A DNA stretch of 22,221 nucleotides from Deferribacterales bacterium (GTDB taxonomy: Bacteria; Chrysiogenota; Deferribacteres; Deferribacterales; JAISNW01): the NCBI GenBank assembly GCA_025997275.1, contig BNUJ01000011.1:1-22221 (forward strand), given 5' to 3'. The notes under the pieces were generated by a model. It searched no databases. It had not been told where the DNA came from and worked only from the letters and a program-made list of their open reading frames with translations. Shown one piece after another: positions 1-7,081 of this stretch (the first letter of the stretch is position 1; every line of letters starts with the position of its first letter). Made by a program: the position numbers and the translations under genes.

Positions 1-380
1 TGTGGGGTAAATCTGTTATTGGATTTGATAGCAGAGTGCATTGTGCTAAATGTCTAATCGGTGATTACGACAGGCAGTTAACGAAAAATATGAAAACTAA
101 TCACTGGTTTGATATTTCTCTGACAGAGGGTAGTTTTTTCTACATCTGTGGTGTATCTACACCATATATATGGAAAAACAATGCTCATTTGCCCGTAGTT
201 GTCAAAGGCGGTGCTATGGCTAGCCTCAAGCTATACAATGGCGACATTTTAGTTGTTGATGGTGCTGAGCAACTACCGTTTGATGATAGCGTTGCTGTTA
301 AAAAATATAGTCATCTTGGTAAAAAATTTACAACTTGTCGCAACTTCCAATTCGGAGCACATTATTTTGATTGTAGATAA
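1..380 (+). CDS. Unrecognised protein, 3' end only (5' end outside window)
   Basis: The reading frame is open from the first complete codon (base 3) to a TAA at 378-380, so this is probably the C-terminal part of a longer gene. A GTG at 36 is the first possible start inside the window, but no convincing ribosome binding site precedes it. The roughly 125 visible residues are mixed hydrophobic and polar, with a CAKC pair near the beginning, several further cysteines, and a hydrophobic stretch with VVVKGGAMASL and ILVVDGAE. I recognise no family, signal peptide or membrane segment. It lies 181 bp upstream of clpX, where many bacteria carry clpP; it does not resemble ClpP (no Ser/His/Asp protease motifs). 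Its base composition looks more AT-rich than clpX. The function is unknown. Confidence 0.55.
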   Translation, partial: WGKSVIGFDSRVHCAKCLIGDYDRQLTKNMKTNHWFDISLTEGSFFYICGVSTPYIWKNNAHLPVVVKGGAMASLKLYNGDILVVDGAEQLPFDDSVAVKKYSHLGKKFTTCRNFQFGAHYFDCR

Positions 381-453
381 TTTTAGGGGCTGACATAGAT
401 AAATCATTCACTATATTCTACAACAGAAAACAGCATACCTTTAACACCTAAAT

Positions 454-506
454 AGGGGCATTTTAACTGTGGCATTACATGGATTTAATGAGTAAATAGC
501 CCTTTT
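454..506 (+). terminator. Possible weak rho-independent terminator of the upstream gene
   Basis: Bases 454-463 (AGGGGCATTT) can pair with 494-504 (AAATAGCCCTT) with one bulged A and one G-T pair. T-rich sequence (TTTTCATTT) follows. The loop is about 30 nt, which is long for an intrinsic terminator, so the call is tentative. It sits between the upstream partial gene and clpX. Confidence 0.25.
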
Positions 507-561
507 CATTTCAGCAAGTTTGTGATATATTCTACTCTAATTTGGTAGGAGGTTAGCAGAG

Positions 562-1839
562 ATGTCAAATATCATCAGTGGTGGTTCAAGCTCTAACGAG
601 GAGGACGAGAAGAGTGCCAAGTGCGCATTCTGCGGCAGAGGCATAGATGAAGTTCAGCGGCTCATTTCGGGCGTTAATGTATATATATGCAATAGTTGCA
701 TCGCACTCTGTCAAGACATCCTTGCTAGTGGCGAACTTTTAAGTGCCCCACGCGTGAGTCATAGACAGAAACTATTGACCCCAGTAGAAATCCATAAAAA
801 GCTTGATGAATATGTTATAGGACAGAACGCCGCTAAGAAAATTTTGAGTGTCGCTGTCCACAACCACTATAAACGCATACTATATGGCAAAAACAGTCAT
901 GTGGAGCTGGAAAAGAGCAATATATTGCTATTAGGTCCCACAGGCACGGGCAAGACGTTGCTGGCAAGGACGCTTGCGCGTATATTAAACGTGCCGTTTG
1001 CAATTGCAGACGCAACCACCCTCACTGAAGCGGGCTATGTGGGTGAAGACGTTGAAAATATCATCTTAAAACTATTGCAGAACGCAAATATGGACGTAAC
1101 TACTGCTGAAAAGGGCATAATATTCATAGATGAGATAGATAAGATTACTCGCAAGCACGATAGCCCATCTATCACGCGGGATGTTTCTGGCGAGGGTGTG
1201 CAACAAGCACTGCTTAAAATAGTTGAGGGCACTGTGGCGAACATTCCGCCACAAGGTGGACGTAAACATCCGCACCAAGAATACGTTCCTGTCAATACTA
1301 CTAATATATTATTCATTTGTGGTGGTGCATTTGAGGGGCTGGCTGACATTATCCGTCGCAGGCTGGGCAACAAGACGCTAGGCTTTGCTACCAACAAGCT
1401 GGCAAACGGCAAGAAAGTTCCCGACCATGAAATTTTTGGTATGCTACAACCAGACGACCTGATAAAATATGGCTTAATACCAGAACTAGTAGGCAGGCTA
1501 CCGGTAGCGGCACCTTTAGAAGAGCTTGATGAAGAAGCGCTGGTTCGCATATTGATTGAACCTAAAAACTCGCTCACTAGACAGTATGAAGAACTGTTGC
1601 GCTTTGACAGGGTAAAACTCTCATTCACAAAGGATGCCCTTGTAGCTATCGCACGGCTTGCCATAAAGCGTAAGACGGGCGCGCGCGGGCTACGTTCAAT
1701 ACTAGAAGGGGCTATGATGGACGTTATGTATTCTATGCCTAGCCGTAGCGATGTGAAGGAGGTTATCGTGACTGAGAAGACTATCACGGACTCTATTCAA
1801 CCCGACCTTATAATGAACGAACAGAAGGAAACGGCGTAA
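562..1839 (+). CDS. clpX: ATP-dependent Clp protease ATP-binding subunit ClpX
   Basis: ClpX is the AAA+ unfoldase that recognises tagged substrates and threads them into the ClpP peptidase in the cytosol. The 425-residue length is normal. The N-terminal zinc-binding domain has Cys21, Cys24, Cys43 and Cys46. The Walker A motif GPTGTGKT is at 125-132, the pore loop GYVG at 158-161, Walker B IIFIDE at 186-191, the RKH pore loop at 234-236, and sensor-2 GAR at 373-375. An LGF tripeptide at 273-275 occupies the place of the IGF loop that docks on ClpP, so a ClpP partner is expected. A strong ribosome binding site, AGGAGGT at 547-553, precedes the ATG by 8 nt and fixes the start. The gene is followed 5 nt later by lon. 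No clpP lies directly upstream, unlike the common clpP-clpX order. Confidence 0.97.
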   Translation: MSNIISGGSSSNEEDEKSAKCAFCGRGIDEVQRLISGVNVYICNSCIALCQDILASGELLSAPRVSHRQKLLTPVEIHKKLDEYVIGQNAAKKILSVAVHNHYKRILYGKNSHVELEKSNILLLGPTGTGKTLLARTLARILNVPFAIADATTLTEAGYVGEDVENIILKLLQNANMDVTTAEKGIIFIDEIDKITRKHDSPSITRDVSGEGVQQALLKIVEGTVANIPPQGGRKHPHQEYVPVNTTNILFICGGAFEGLADIIRRRLGNKTLGFATNKLANGKKVPDHEIFGMLQPDDLIKYGLIPELVGRLPVAAPLEELDEEALVRILIEPKNSLTRQYEELLRFDRVKLSFTKDALVAIARLAIKRKTGARGLRSILEGAMMDVMYSMPSRSDVKEVIVTEKTITDSIQPDLIMNEQKETA

Positions 1840-1844
1840 TAGAT

Positions 1845-4214
1845 ATGGCAATAATATTTGAAGAACACCCGATTATACCTATTAGGGATAATTTAATATT
1901 ACCCAGAGCGATGAGAACAATGACGGTTGGCAGACCCAGCTCCTTTTTGGCTATGCAGATGGCAAATCAGCTGGATAAGAGGCTATTTTTAACGCTACAA
2001 CGCGACCCAAAGAACGATAATCCCGATGTGTATGACATATCTAAAGGCGATATCAACAAAGTTGGCGTTGTAGTGGAGGTTCGTCAGGTGAGCCGTCTGC
2101 CTGACAACACCCTAAAGGTCATGGTGGCTGGGCTATACGCAGCCACCATAGAACGGACAGAAAACCGAAGCGGTTGCATAGTAGCCGTTGTCCGCAGGCG
2201 TGAGGAAACGCCGTGGACGGAAGATGACAGGCGGGTATATATGCCCGCATTAGAACGTGCCCTTGACGACTATGCAAAAATCCGCAACGATTTATCCCCA
2301 GACCTAATTAACACCGTGCTAAAGAGCGGGGAAATAGACAAATTGCTCTACATACTAGCTGACAGCACCAGTGCACGGGCTGAAGAAAAGCAGCTTGTGC
2401 TAGATGAAGATAGCTTGCGTGAACGCATAGATACCGTTGTTGGCTTAATGCTGATTGATGTTGAGATAATGAAACTAGACGAGAATATCCGTGCGCGCGT
2501 GAAAGAGCAGATGGTGAAAACTAACCGCGACTTCCACCTAAGTGAGCAGCTGAAAGCTATTCAGCAGGAGCTAGGCAAAAATGACGATTTCAAGGCTGAT
2601 ATAGACGGAATAGAGCAAAAATTATCTGAATTGAATATGCCCGAAGAGGTAAAGGATAAGGCTGAACGAGAACTGCGAAAGATGAAGGTAATGGCACCTA
2701 TGAGTGCTGAATCGTCTGTTGTTCGCAACTACTTAGACTGGCTGGTAAGCATCCCATGGGGCGAATACACAGAGGACAATCTTAACTTAGATAACGCTGA
2801 AGATGTGCTAAACCGCGACCATTACGGGCTAGAAAAGCCTAAAGAGCGCATATTGGAATATTTAGCTGTGCGGAAACTCGCACAAAATATGAAGGGTCCG
2901 ATAGTCTGCTTTGTAGGTCCTCCGGGGGTGGGCAAAACATCGCTGGCAAAGTCTATCGCGCAAGCTATGGGGCGCAAGTTTGTGCGTGCAAGTCTAGGTG
3001 GCGTTCACGATGAGGCGGAAATTCGTGGGCACAGGCGCACGTATATAGGCTCTATGCCGGGCAAGATAGTTCAGTCTATACGCAAATCTGGTAGTATGAA
3101 CCCGTTGTTTTTGCTTGATGAGATAGACAAGATAGGCACTGATTCCTACAGGGGCGACCCTGCATCGGCACTGTTAGAGGCACTAGACCCTGAGCAGAAT
3201 AAATCGTTTATGGACCACTACCTTGATGTGGAGTTTGATTTATCAAAAACTTTCTTTATTGCGACTGCTAATACAACTGACACCATTCCGTCTCCGCTGT
3301 TAGATAGGATGGAGCTAATACATATTTCAGGATATACAGAGCGTGAAAAGTTCCACATAGCTAAGAAATACCTTATACCGAAACAATTGCTAGAACATAG
3401 CCTTGATAAAAAACGTGTGAAGCTCGCCGACAATGTAATCACTGAGCTATCGCGCTACTATACCAAAGAAGCGGGCGTGCGCAACCTTGAACGTGAGGTC
3501 GCCGCGCTCATCCGCAAAGCGGCGCGCAAGCTGACAAAGGACGATTGTTTAGAGGCGGTAAGTATCAACCGCAAAGATGTTGAAGGTTATCTTGGCAAGC
3601 GCAAATATCATATTAGCAAGGTTTATAAAGAGAGCGAGGTGGGGGTTGCCACCGGTATGGCATGGACGCCCTACGGCGGTGATATATTGCAGATAGAAGT
3701 TGCGATGTATGAGGGCAGCGGCAAGTTAATGCTGACGGGGCAGCTAGGGGATGTGATGCAGGAATCTGCCAAGACAGCCTTTACTGTGGCGCGCAGCATT
3801 GCGGGGCGGTTTGATGTGCCTGCGTATAGGTTCAGCGAGTATGACTTCCACCTGCATGTGCCAGAGGGTGCTGTGCCTAAAGACGGACCATCTGCTGGTG
3901 TGACTATGGCAACTGCGATATTATCGGCTGTGGCTGATTTGCCATGCAATAGTAAATGGGCGATGACGGGCGAAATTACCCTACGTGGCAAGGCACTGCC
4001 TGTGGGTGGCATCAAGGAAAAAACACTTGCTGCTTACAGGGCGGGGGTGACGGATATCATTATGCCCATTGATAACGAAAAAGACTTGACAGATATACCA
4101 AACGATGTTAAAAATGAAGTTCATTTCCATCTTGTAAAAGATATGGATGAGATATTAGATTTGAATATACTAGCAAAAAAGCGGGGTGATGAGTCTTGGC
4201 AATCAATGCTATAG
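1845..4214 (+). CDS. lon: ATP-dependent Lon protease (LonA type)
   Basis: Lon is a cytosolic homohexameric AAA+ serine protease that degrades misfolded and short-lived regulatory proteins. The 789-residue length is typical of LonA. The N-terminal substrate-binding domain begins with the usual PIIPIRD segment (about 9-15) and is followed by a coiled-coil region to about 285. Walker A GPPGVGKT is at 358-365 and Walker B LFLLDEID at 421-428. The protease domain carries the catalytic Ser683 in PKDGPSAG and Lys724 in GGIKEK, the Ser-Lys dyad of the family. The start lies 5 nt after the clpX stop; the best Shine-Dalgarno-like stretch (AAGGAA, in the end of clpX) is rather far away, so translation may be coupled to clpX. 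The last 19 bases overlap rpsU. Confidence 0.97.
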   Translation: MAIIFEEHPIIPIRDNLILPRAMRTMTVGRPSSFLAMQMANQLDKRLFLTLQRDPKNDNPDVYDISKGDINKVGVVVEVRQVSRLPDNTLKVMVAGLYAATIERTENRSGCIVAVVRRREETPWTEDDRRVYMPALERALDDYAKIRNDLSPDLINTVLKSGEIDKLLYILADSTSARAEEKQLVLDEDSLRERIDTVVGLMLIDVEIMKLDENIRARVKEQMVKTNRDFHLSEQLKAIQQELGKNDDFKADIDGIEQKLSELNMPEEVKDKAERELRKMKVMAPMSAESSVVRNYLDWLVSIPWGEYTEDNLNLDNAEDVLNRDHYGLEKPKERILEYLAVRKLAQNMKGPIVCFVGPPGVGKTSLAKSIAQAMGRKFVRASLGGVHDEAEIRGHRRTYIGSMPGKIVQSIRKSGSMNPLFLLDEIDKIGTDSYRGDPASALLEALDPEQNKSFMDHYLDVEFDLSKTFFIATANTTDTIPSPLLDRMELIHISGYTEREKFHIAKKYLIPKQLLEHSLDKKRVKLADNVITELSRYYTKEAGVRNLEREVAALIRKAARKLTKDDCLEAVSINRKDVEGYLGKRKYHISKVYKESEVGVATGMAWTPYGGDILQIEVAMYEGSGKLMLTGQLGDVMQESAKTAFTVARSIAGRFDVPAYRFSEYDFHLHVPEGAVPKDGPSAGVTMATAILSAVADLPCNSKWAMTGEITLRGKALPVGGIKEKTLAAYRAGVTDIIMPIDNEKDLTDIPNDVKNEVHFHLVKDMDEILDLNILAKKRGDESWQSML

Positions 4215-4411
4215 TTCGTGTGGATGACGACAACGTTGAGCGTGCGCTTAAAATCTTGAAGAAGAATGTTGAGCGCGATGGGTTGATACGTGAAATCAAG
4301 CGGCATGCGTATTATGAGAAGCCTACTGAGGTTCGCAGGAAGAAACTGCAGAAAGCGCGTCGCAAGCAACAAAAGTTGCAGCGCAAACAGACCGAAAGAA
4401 ACCGCTACTAA
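4196..4411 (+). CDS. rpsU: 30S ribosomal protein S21
   Basis: S21 is a small basic protein of the 30S subunit involved in translation initiation. The 71 residues match the family: a conserved N-terminal stretch (VRVDDDNVERALKILKK), then FKR-like and basic C-terminal segments (EIKRHAYYEKPTEVRRKK) rich in Arg and Lys. The start appears to be a TTG at 4196, with GGGGTGA at 4183-4189 as ribosome binding site 6 nt away; no in-frame ATG would give the conserved N-terminus. The start therefore lies inside lon, in another frame, with a 19-nt overlap, suggesting translational coupling to lon. The two tRNA genes follow directly. Confidence 0.93.
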   Translation: MAINAIVRVDDDNVERALKILKKNVERDGLIREIKRHAYYEKPTEVRRKKLQKARRKQQKLQRKQTERNRY

Positions 4412-4425
4412 TCTTTCCCCTTTAA

Positions 4426-4509
4426 GCCGAAGTGGTGGAACTGGTAGACACGCCATCTTGAGGGGGTGGTGAGGGTTTCCTTGTGGGGGTTCAAGTCCCC
4501 CCTTCGGCA
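4426..4509 (+). tRNA. tRNA-Leu (anticodon GAG)
   Basis: The acceptor stem GCCGAAG (4426-4432) pairs perfectly with CTTCGGC (4502-4508), and A4509 is the discriminator. The anticodon stem CCATC/GGTGG encloses the loop TTGAGGG, giving anticodon GAG at 4460-4462 (reads CUC/CUU). A long variable arm and a T arm with GGGGG/CCCCC around TTCAAGT make it a class II tRNA, as expected for leucine. The 3' CCA is not encoded. It starts 14 nt after rpsU. Confidence 0.96.
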
Positions 4510-4569
4510 TTTTGACTATATAACAAATCTGTCGTTTTTTATTGTTTTTGTAGCAATATTTTTTGGTTT

Positions 4570-4658
4570 GGAGAGGTGGCCGAGCTTGGTTGAAGGCGAC
4601 GGTCTCGAAAACCGTTATAGTGTCACAGCTATCGTGGGTTCAAATCCCACCCTCTCCG
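4570..4658 (+). tRNA. tRNA-Ser (anticodon CGA)
   Basis: The acceptor stem GGAGAGG (4570-4576) pairs with CCTCTCC (4651-4657), with discriminator G4658. The anticodon stem ACGGT/ACCGT encloses CTCGAAA, giving anticodon CGA at 4606-4608 (reads UCG). A long variable arm and a GTTCAAATC T loop fit a class II serine tRNA; the anticodon arm is the same as I recall for the E. coli CGA isoacceptor. CCA is not encoded. The 60-bp spacer after tRNA-Leu is T-rich, and the stop codon of the convergent acetyltransferase gene begins at the very next base. Confidence 0.96.
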
Positions 4659-5405
4659 TTAGCTTTTGAGCCACCTCATAACGTAAGTAAGGGACTTTAC
4701 TTGAAAGTCAAAAGCATCATATAGCCTTGTCATTATTACATTGTTGGACGACACCCTAGACTGCCACTCTGTCGCACCATCGTTAACGGCAATTTTTAAG
4801 GGTGTGTCAAGCAATAGTGCTCCGTAGCCACGCCCTTGATATGGTTTATAGACCCCATGTAGCGAGCATGTCGCTTTGGCACCTGCTAGCTGTAAGACAC
4901 CGAAACCTACCTCGCTGCCATTGACATCCACAGTGTATAGGGTTGTATCCTCCTGTTCAAATAAATCCATTATCCAGTTGCGATAGCGTTTTGTAGCTAG
5001 CTTATAGTCTATTTTAGGGTCAAGATATACCCTGTCAGCCATAAACATTCCATCCTCTATCTTTGAGATTACCAACTGCCAGCTCGCCTTATCTTTGTGA
5101 TATGTTTTAATATTCGCAGTGCTAGCAAGTTTTGTGTAATTAACAGGTGTTTGATAGCCAGTAAGCATTTTATGATATTCAAGCTGTGTTTCCATATAGT
5201 AAAAATCAGCGTCTTGCAGTTCGTGAATAGTGCGGGGACTGCCAGCAGGCAACCTCACAATGACATATTGGGCTTTGGCATCCTCTATGGCAAGGCGTAA
5301 ATCGTTCACTAGCTTGCTATTTGCCATATCACTCGTATTTATTGTTATTTCAAGCGTTTTTAGTCCAAGATTGCGCTCTTCCCATATAGCATTTACAATG
5401 TTCAT
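4659..5405 (-). CDS. GNAT-family N-acetyltransferase, WecD-like
   Basis: The 248-residue protein has the layout of WecD/FdtC-type amino-sugar acetyltransferases: an N-terminal lobe with W8 and a NLGLKTLEI segment, then a C-terminal GNAT core. The acetyl-CoA motif A is seen as QGRGYG at 190-195, preceded by a hydrophobic beta strand. The motif B region has SSNNVIMTRLYDAFDFQ (219-235), the typical N-x-x-x-x-x-L-Y-x-x-x-GF-like end. It probably transfers an acetyl group from acetyl-CoA to an amino group, perhaps of a nucleotide sugar for surface glycans, but the substrate is inferred only from likeness. No glycan genes are adjacent. The start ATG at 5405 has no Shine-Dalgarno sequence; a TATATT box lies 7 nt upstream. 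The TAA stop directly abuts the convergent tRNA-Ser gene. Confidence 0.75.
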   Translation of the reverse strand: MNIVNAIWEERNLGLKTLEITINTSDMANSKLVNDLRLAIEDAKAQYVIVRLPAGSPRTIHELQDADFYYMETQLEYHKMLTGYQTPVNYTKLASTANIKTYHKDKASWQLVISKIEDGMFMADRVYLDPKIDYKLATKRYRNWIMDLFEQEDTTLYTVDVNGSEVGFGVLQLAGAKATCSLHGVYKPYQGRGYGALLLDTPLKIAVNDGATEWQSRVSSNNVIMTRLYDAFDFQVKSLTYVMRWLKS

Positions 5406-5412
5406 AAACGCA

Positions 5413-5442
5413 AATATAGCATACTAACGCTTATCCTAGCAA
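5413..5442 (-). promoter_or_regulatory. Predicted promoter of the acetyltransferase gene
   Basis: On the minus strand TTGCTA (5437-5442) is followed after 18 bp by TATATT (5413-5418). The -10 box ends only 7 nt before the ATG at 5405, so transcription would start at or near the start codon. Confidence 0.4.
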
Positions 5443-5534
5443 CTATATATTTAGCGGAGCTAAACTTTCCCTTGAACTATCTGTAAAAATCTGCATCGTG
5501 TGGCTTAACAGAGCGGAAAAACGCAAAGAAACTT

Positions 5535-5576
5535 GGGGAAGAAAAACTCTACTACGCTACGTCTAGTGTCAACCAA
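5535..5576. repeat. Degenerate duplicate of the barrel gene's 3' end (copy 1)
   Basis: This 42-bp stretch matches 5610-5652 apart from a small internal difference and a one-base length change in an A run. On the minus strand it reads WLTLDVA then a stop, while the real gene ends WLTLDVVF then a stop. The 16-base core CTAGTGTCAACC plus ACGT upstream is identical in both copies. It therefore looks like the relic of a duplicated barrel C-terminus downstream of the intact gene. No further barrel coding sequence is visible around it. Confidence 0.75.
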
Positions 5577-5591
5577 TTGCACCTTAATACT

Positions 5592-5613
5592 CCCCCCCCC
5601 CGTTTAGGGGGGG
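5592..5613 (-). terminator. C10/G7 hairpin downstream of the outer-membrane barrel gene
   Basis: Ten C residues (5592-5601), a GTTTA loop and seven G residues (5607-5613) form a pure G:C stem of at least 7 bp, about 11 bp past the barrel gene's stop on the minus strand. No U-run follows, so it is not a textbook terminator; it could still stabilise the mRNA 3' end or aid termination. Confidence 0.4.
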
Positions 5614-5652
5614 AAGAAAAAACTCTAAAATACTACGTCTAGTGTCAACCAA
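5610..5652. repeat. Repeat copy 2, spanning the stop codon of the outer-membrane barrel gene
   Basis: This is the functional counterpart of the repeat at 5535-5576. It includes the last codons of the barrel gene (WLTLDVVF), the TAG stop, and about 15 bp of downstream sequence ending in a GGGG run. The copies are direct repeats about 75 bp apart. Confidence 0.75.
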
Positions 5653-6995
5653 CCTTGATAGATTGGGTCAGAGTTGTATTGAACGCTATCATCTTGATTC
5701 CATAGCTTATCAAACGCTGCATAGCCACCGCCAAGTTCCAGCGTGACATCTTCGTAAAGTTTATAGCCTAGTGCTATATCAACTTCACGCGCCGTTGTGT
5801 CCTTTGTCAGCTGAATAAAGTTATCGGGGGAGTTAGACGCAACAGCTAAAGCGGCACCGTGTTTATCTCCCGTGATGTTAGATGTATAGTAGCCCGCTAC
5901 TGCACGCAGAGAGAGCTTATCGGTGAGCGAATGTTCGCCGTAAAGATAAGCCGCCGTCATACTATGCACCCCAGAGCCGTCTCTGAAGCCGTTGTCTATG
6001 ATAGAAGTCATATCAAAGTCCATACCGAACCAGAAACCCGCATCGGCATCTTTATCGTAGCTGGCATATACACCTGCCACACCGATAGTGCTAGTTTCAC
6101 CAACGTAAGACACGTTTAGATATGCACCCCACACGCTTGCACCAATCTCAGTTTCTTCTGTTAGAGTACCACCATCGTCCCATGTGTATTTTGTATCGTT
6201 GCTCTTGGTGTATGCAGCCGCAAAACGAGCATTCAAGCCATTTTCTGGCAGGTAACCTATGCCAAGATAAGCACCCAATATACTGTTATTCTTATCTATG
6301 CTAGTCAAATTATCAGTGCTACTCGCATAGTTGTAGCCTACGGCGTAGCTAACTAGTGGATAGACATATAGGTTATCAAACTTTAGATTAGCCCCCAACA
6401 GCACAGCATAAGCATCTGATGCGTTATCATATCCCTTTTCATCGTGTTTATCCAGCGAGGTTTCATAGCCTTTCTCTACAGCTAGGTAGACTGATTGGTC
6501 GCCGAATGCTACATCCGTCCTAAACTTGTTCCTGCTACCAGAATCAGCTGGGCTTTGCTCGTAGAAACCAGAGGCGAACCCCCAACCCCACTCATCGCTG
6601 TGCAGTGTGTAGTCGCCACCAAATAATATGCCACCCTCAATAGTCCAGCTTAGAGAATCCCCATCCAGTATAGTATATTTCAACCACGTTCTGTCAAACG
6701 CGGGGTCAATCGCACCCTGCTCACTTCCCCACACGCCGTCTGTCAAGAGCGCACGCACACCCACCTGCAAGCGCGGGTCAACATCTAGCTTCACGCCTAC
6801 ATAAGCGTATTGATAGACACCGCTCCAACCTCTCACGTTGTCGCTACCTTTCAGATAGTCAACATTGCTACGACCATAGCCCGTCAGCTCTATCTCGCCG
6901 AAAAACTTCACGTTGCTGCTATCTAACGCAAATGCATTAGTAGTGAGCACTGCCGCGCTAAACGCTACGACAAAAAATACGAATAACCTTTTCAT
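5625..6995 (-). CDS. Outer-membrane beta-barrel protein (porin-like)
   Basis: The 456-residue protein begins with a clear Sec signal peptide: MKR, a hydrophobic core, and a TTNAFA cleavage site after residue 23. The mature part has alternating hydrophobic/polar segments rich in Gly, Tyr, Trp, Asp and Ser (for example GWSGVYQYAYVGVKLDV, LSWTIEGGILFGGDY), typical of transmembrane beta strands with long loops. It ends in WLTLDVVF, with the terminal Phe expected of the BAM recognition signal. The start at 6995 is chosen because GGAGG (7001-7005) lies 5 nt upstream and the signal peptide begins there; an ATG 18 codons earlier has no such support. It probably forms a diffusion channel in the outer membrane, but substrate and exact family are not recognised. 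A duplicate of its 3' end lies just downstream. Confidence 0.8.
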   Translation of the reverse strand: MKRLFVFFVVAFSAAVLTTNAFALDSSNVKFFGEIELTGYGRSNVDYLKGSDNVRGWSGVYQYAYVGVKLDVDPRLQVGVRALLTDGVWGSEQGAIDPAFDRTWLKYTILDGDSLSWTIEGGILFGGDYTLHSDEWGWGFASGFYEQSPADSGSRNKFRTDVAFGDQSVYLAVEKGYETSLDKHDEKGYDNASDAYAVLLGANLKFDNLYVYPLVSYAVGYNYASSTDNLTSIDKNNSILGAYLGIGYLPENGLNARFAAAYTKSNDTKYTWDDGGTLTEETEIGASVWGAYLNVSYVGETSTIGVAGVYASYDKDADAGFWFGMDFDMTSIIDNGFRDGSGVHSMTAAYLYGEHSLTDKLSLRAVAGYYTSNITGDKHGAALAVASNSPDNFIQLTKDTTAREVDIALGYKLYEDVTLELGGGYAAFDKLWNQDDSVQYNSDPIYQGWLTLDVVF

Positions 6996-7039
6996 CTTTG
7001 CCTCCATATTATATCTTGAACGATACCAAACTGATGAGT

Positions 7040-7068
7040 AGCCTACCACAACAAGACTACGATTGCAA
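7040..7068 (-). promoter_or_regulatory. Candidate promoter of the outer-membrane barrel gene
   Basis: On the minus strand TTGCAA (7063-7068) is followed after exactly 17 bp by TAGGCT (7040-7045). The same TTGCAA -35 occurs at the iclR/EF-G-like divergent promoter. The -10 match is poor, so the call is weak. It would give a leader of about 38 nt that contains the GGAGG site. Confidence 0.3.
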
Positions 7069-7081
7069 TAAAAGTATTAGT

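Noticed and set aside
503..531. Possible clpX promoter TTTTCA-17-TATATT
   Set aside because: The -10 box is reasonable but the -35 matches the consensus poorly and overlaps the T-rich tail of a possible terminator, so I did not list it.
1035..1787. Long open frame antisense to clpX (250 codons)
   Set aside because: It lies fully within the well-supported clpX gene on the other strand, has no family features or binding site, and reflects codon bias of the sense strand.
4510..4569. Promoter for tRNA-Ser (TTGACT at 4512-4517)
   Set aside because: No acceptable -10 box lies 16-18 bp downstream, only T runs; co-transcription with tRNA-Leu is simpler.
5406..5534. Longer barrel pseudogene between the acetyltransferase gene and the repeat
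   Set aside because: Apart from the 42-bp repeat, no frame in this stretch resembles the barrel protein.
7008..7020. TATAAT-like box just upstream of the barrel gene's ribosome binding site
   Set aside because: Transcription from it would begin inside or after the GGAGG site and it has no -35 partner at the proper distance.
6996..7049. Upstream start giving an 18-residue longer N-terminus for the outer-membrane barrel
   Set aside because: The extension would put polar residues before a normal signal peptide, and GGAGG is ideally placed for the ATG at 6995.
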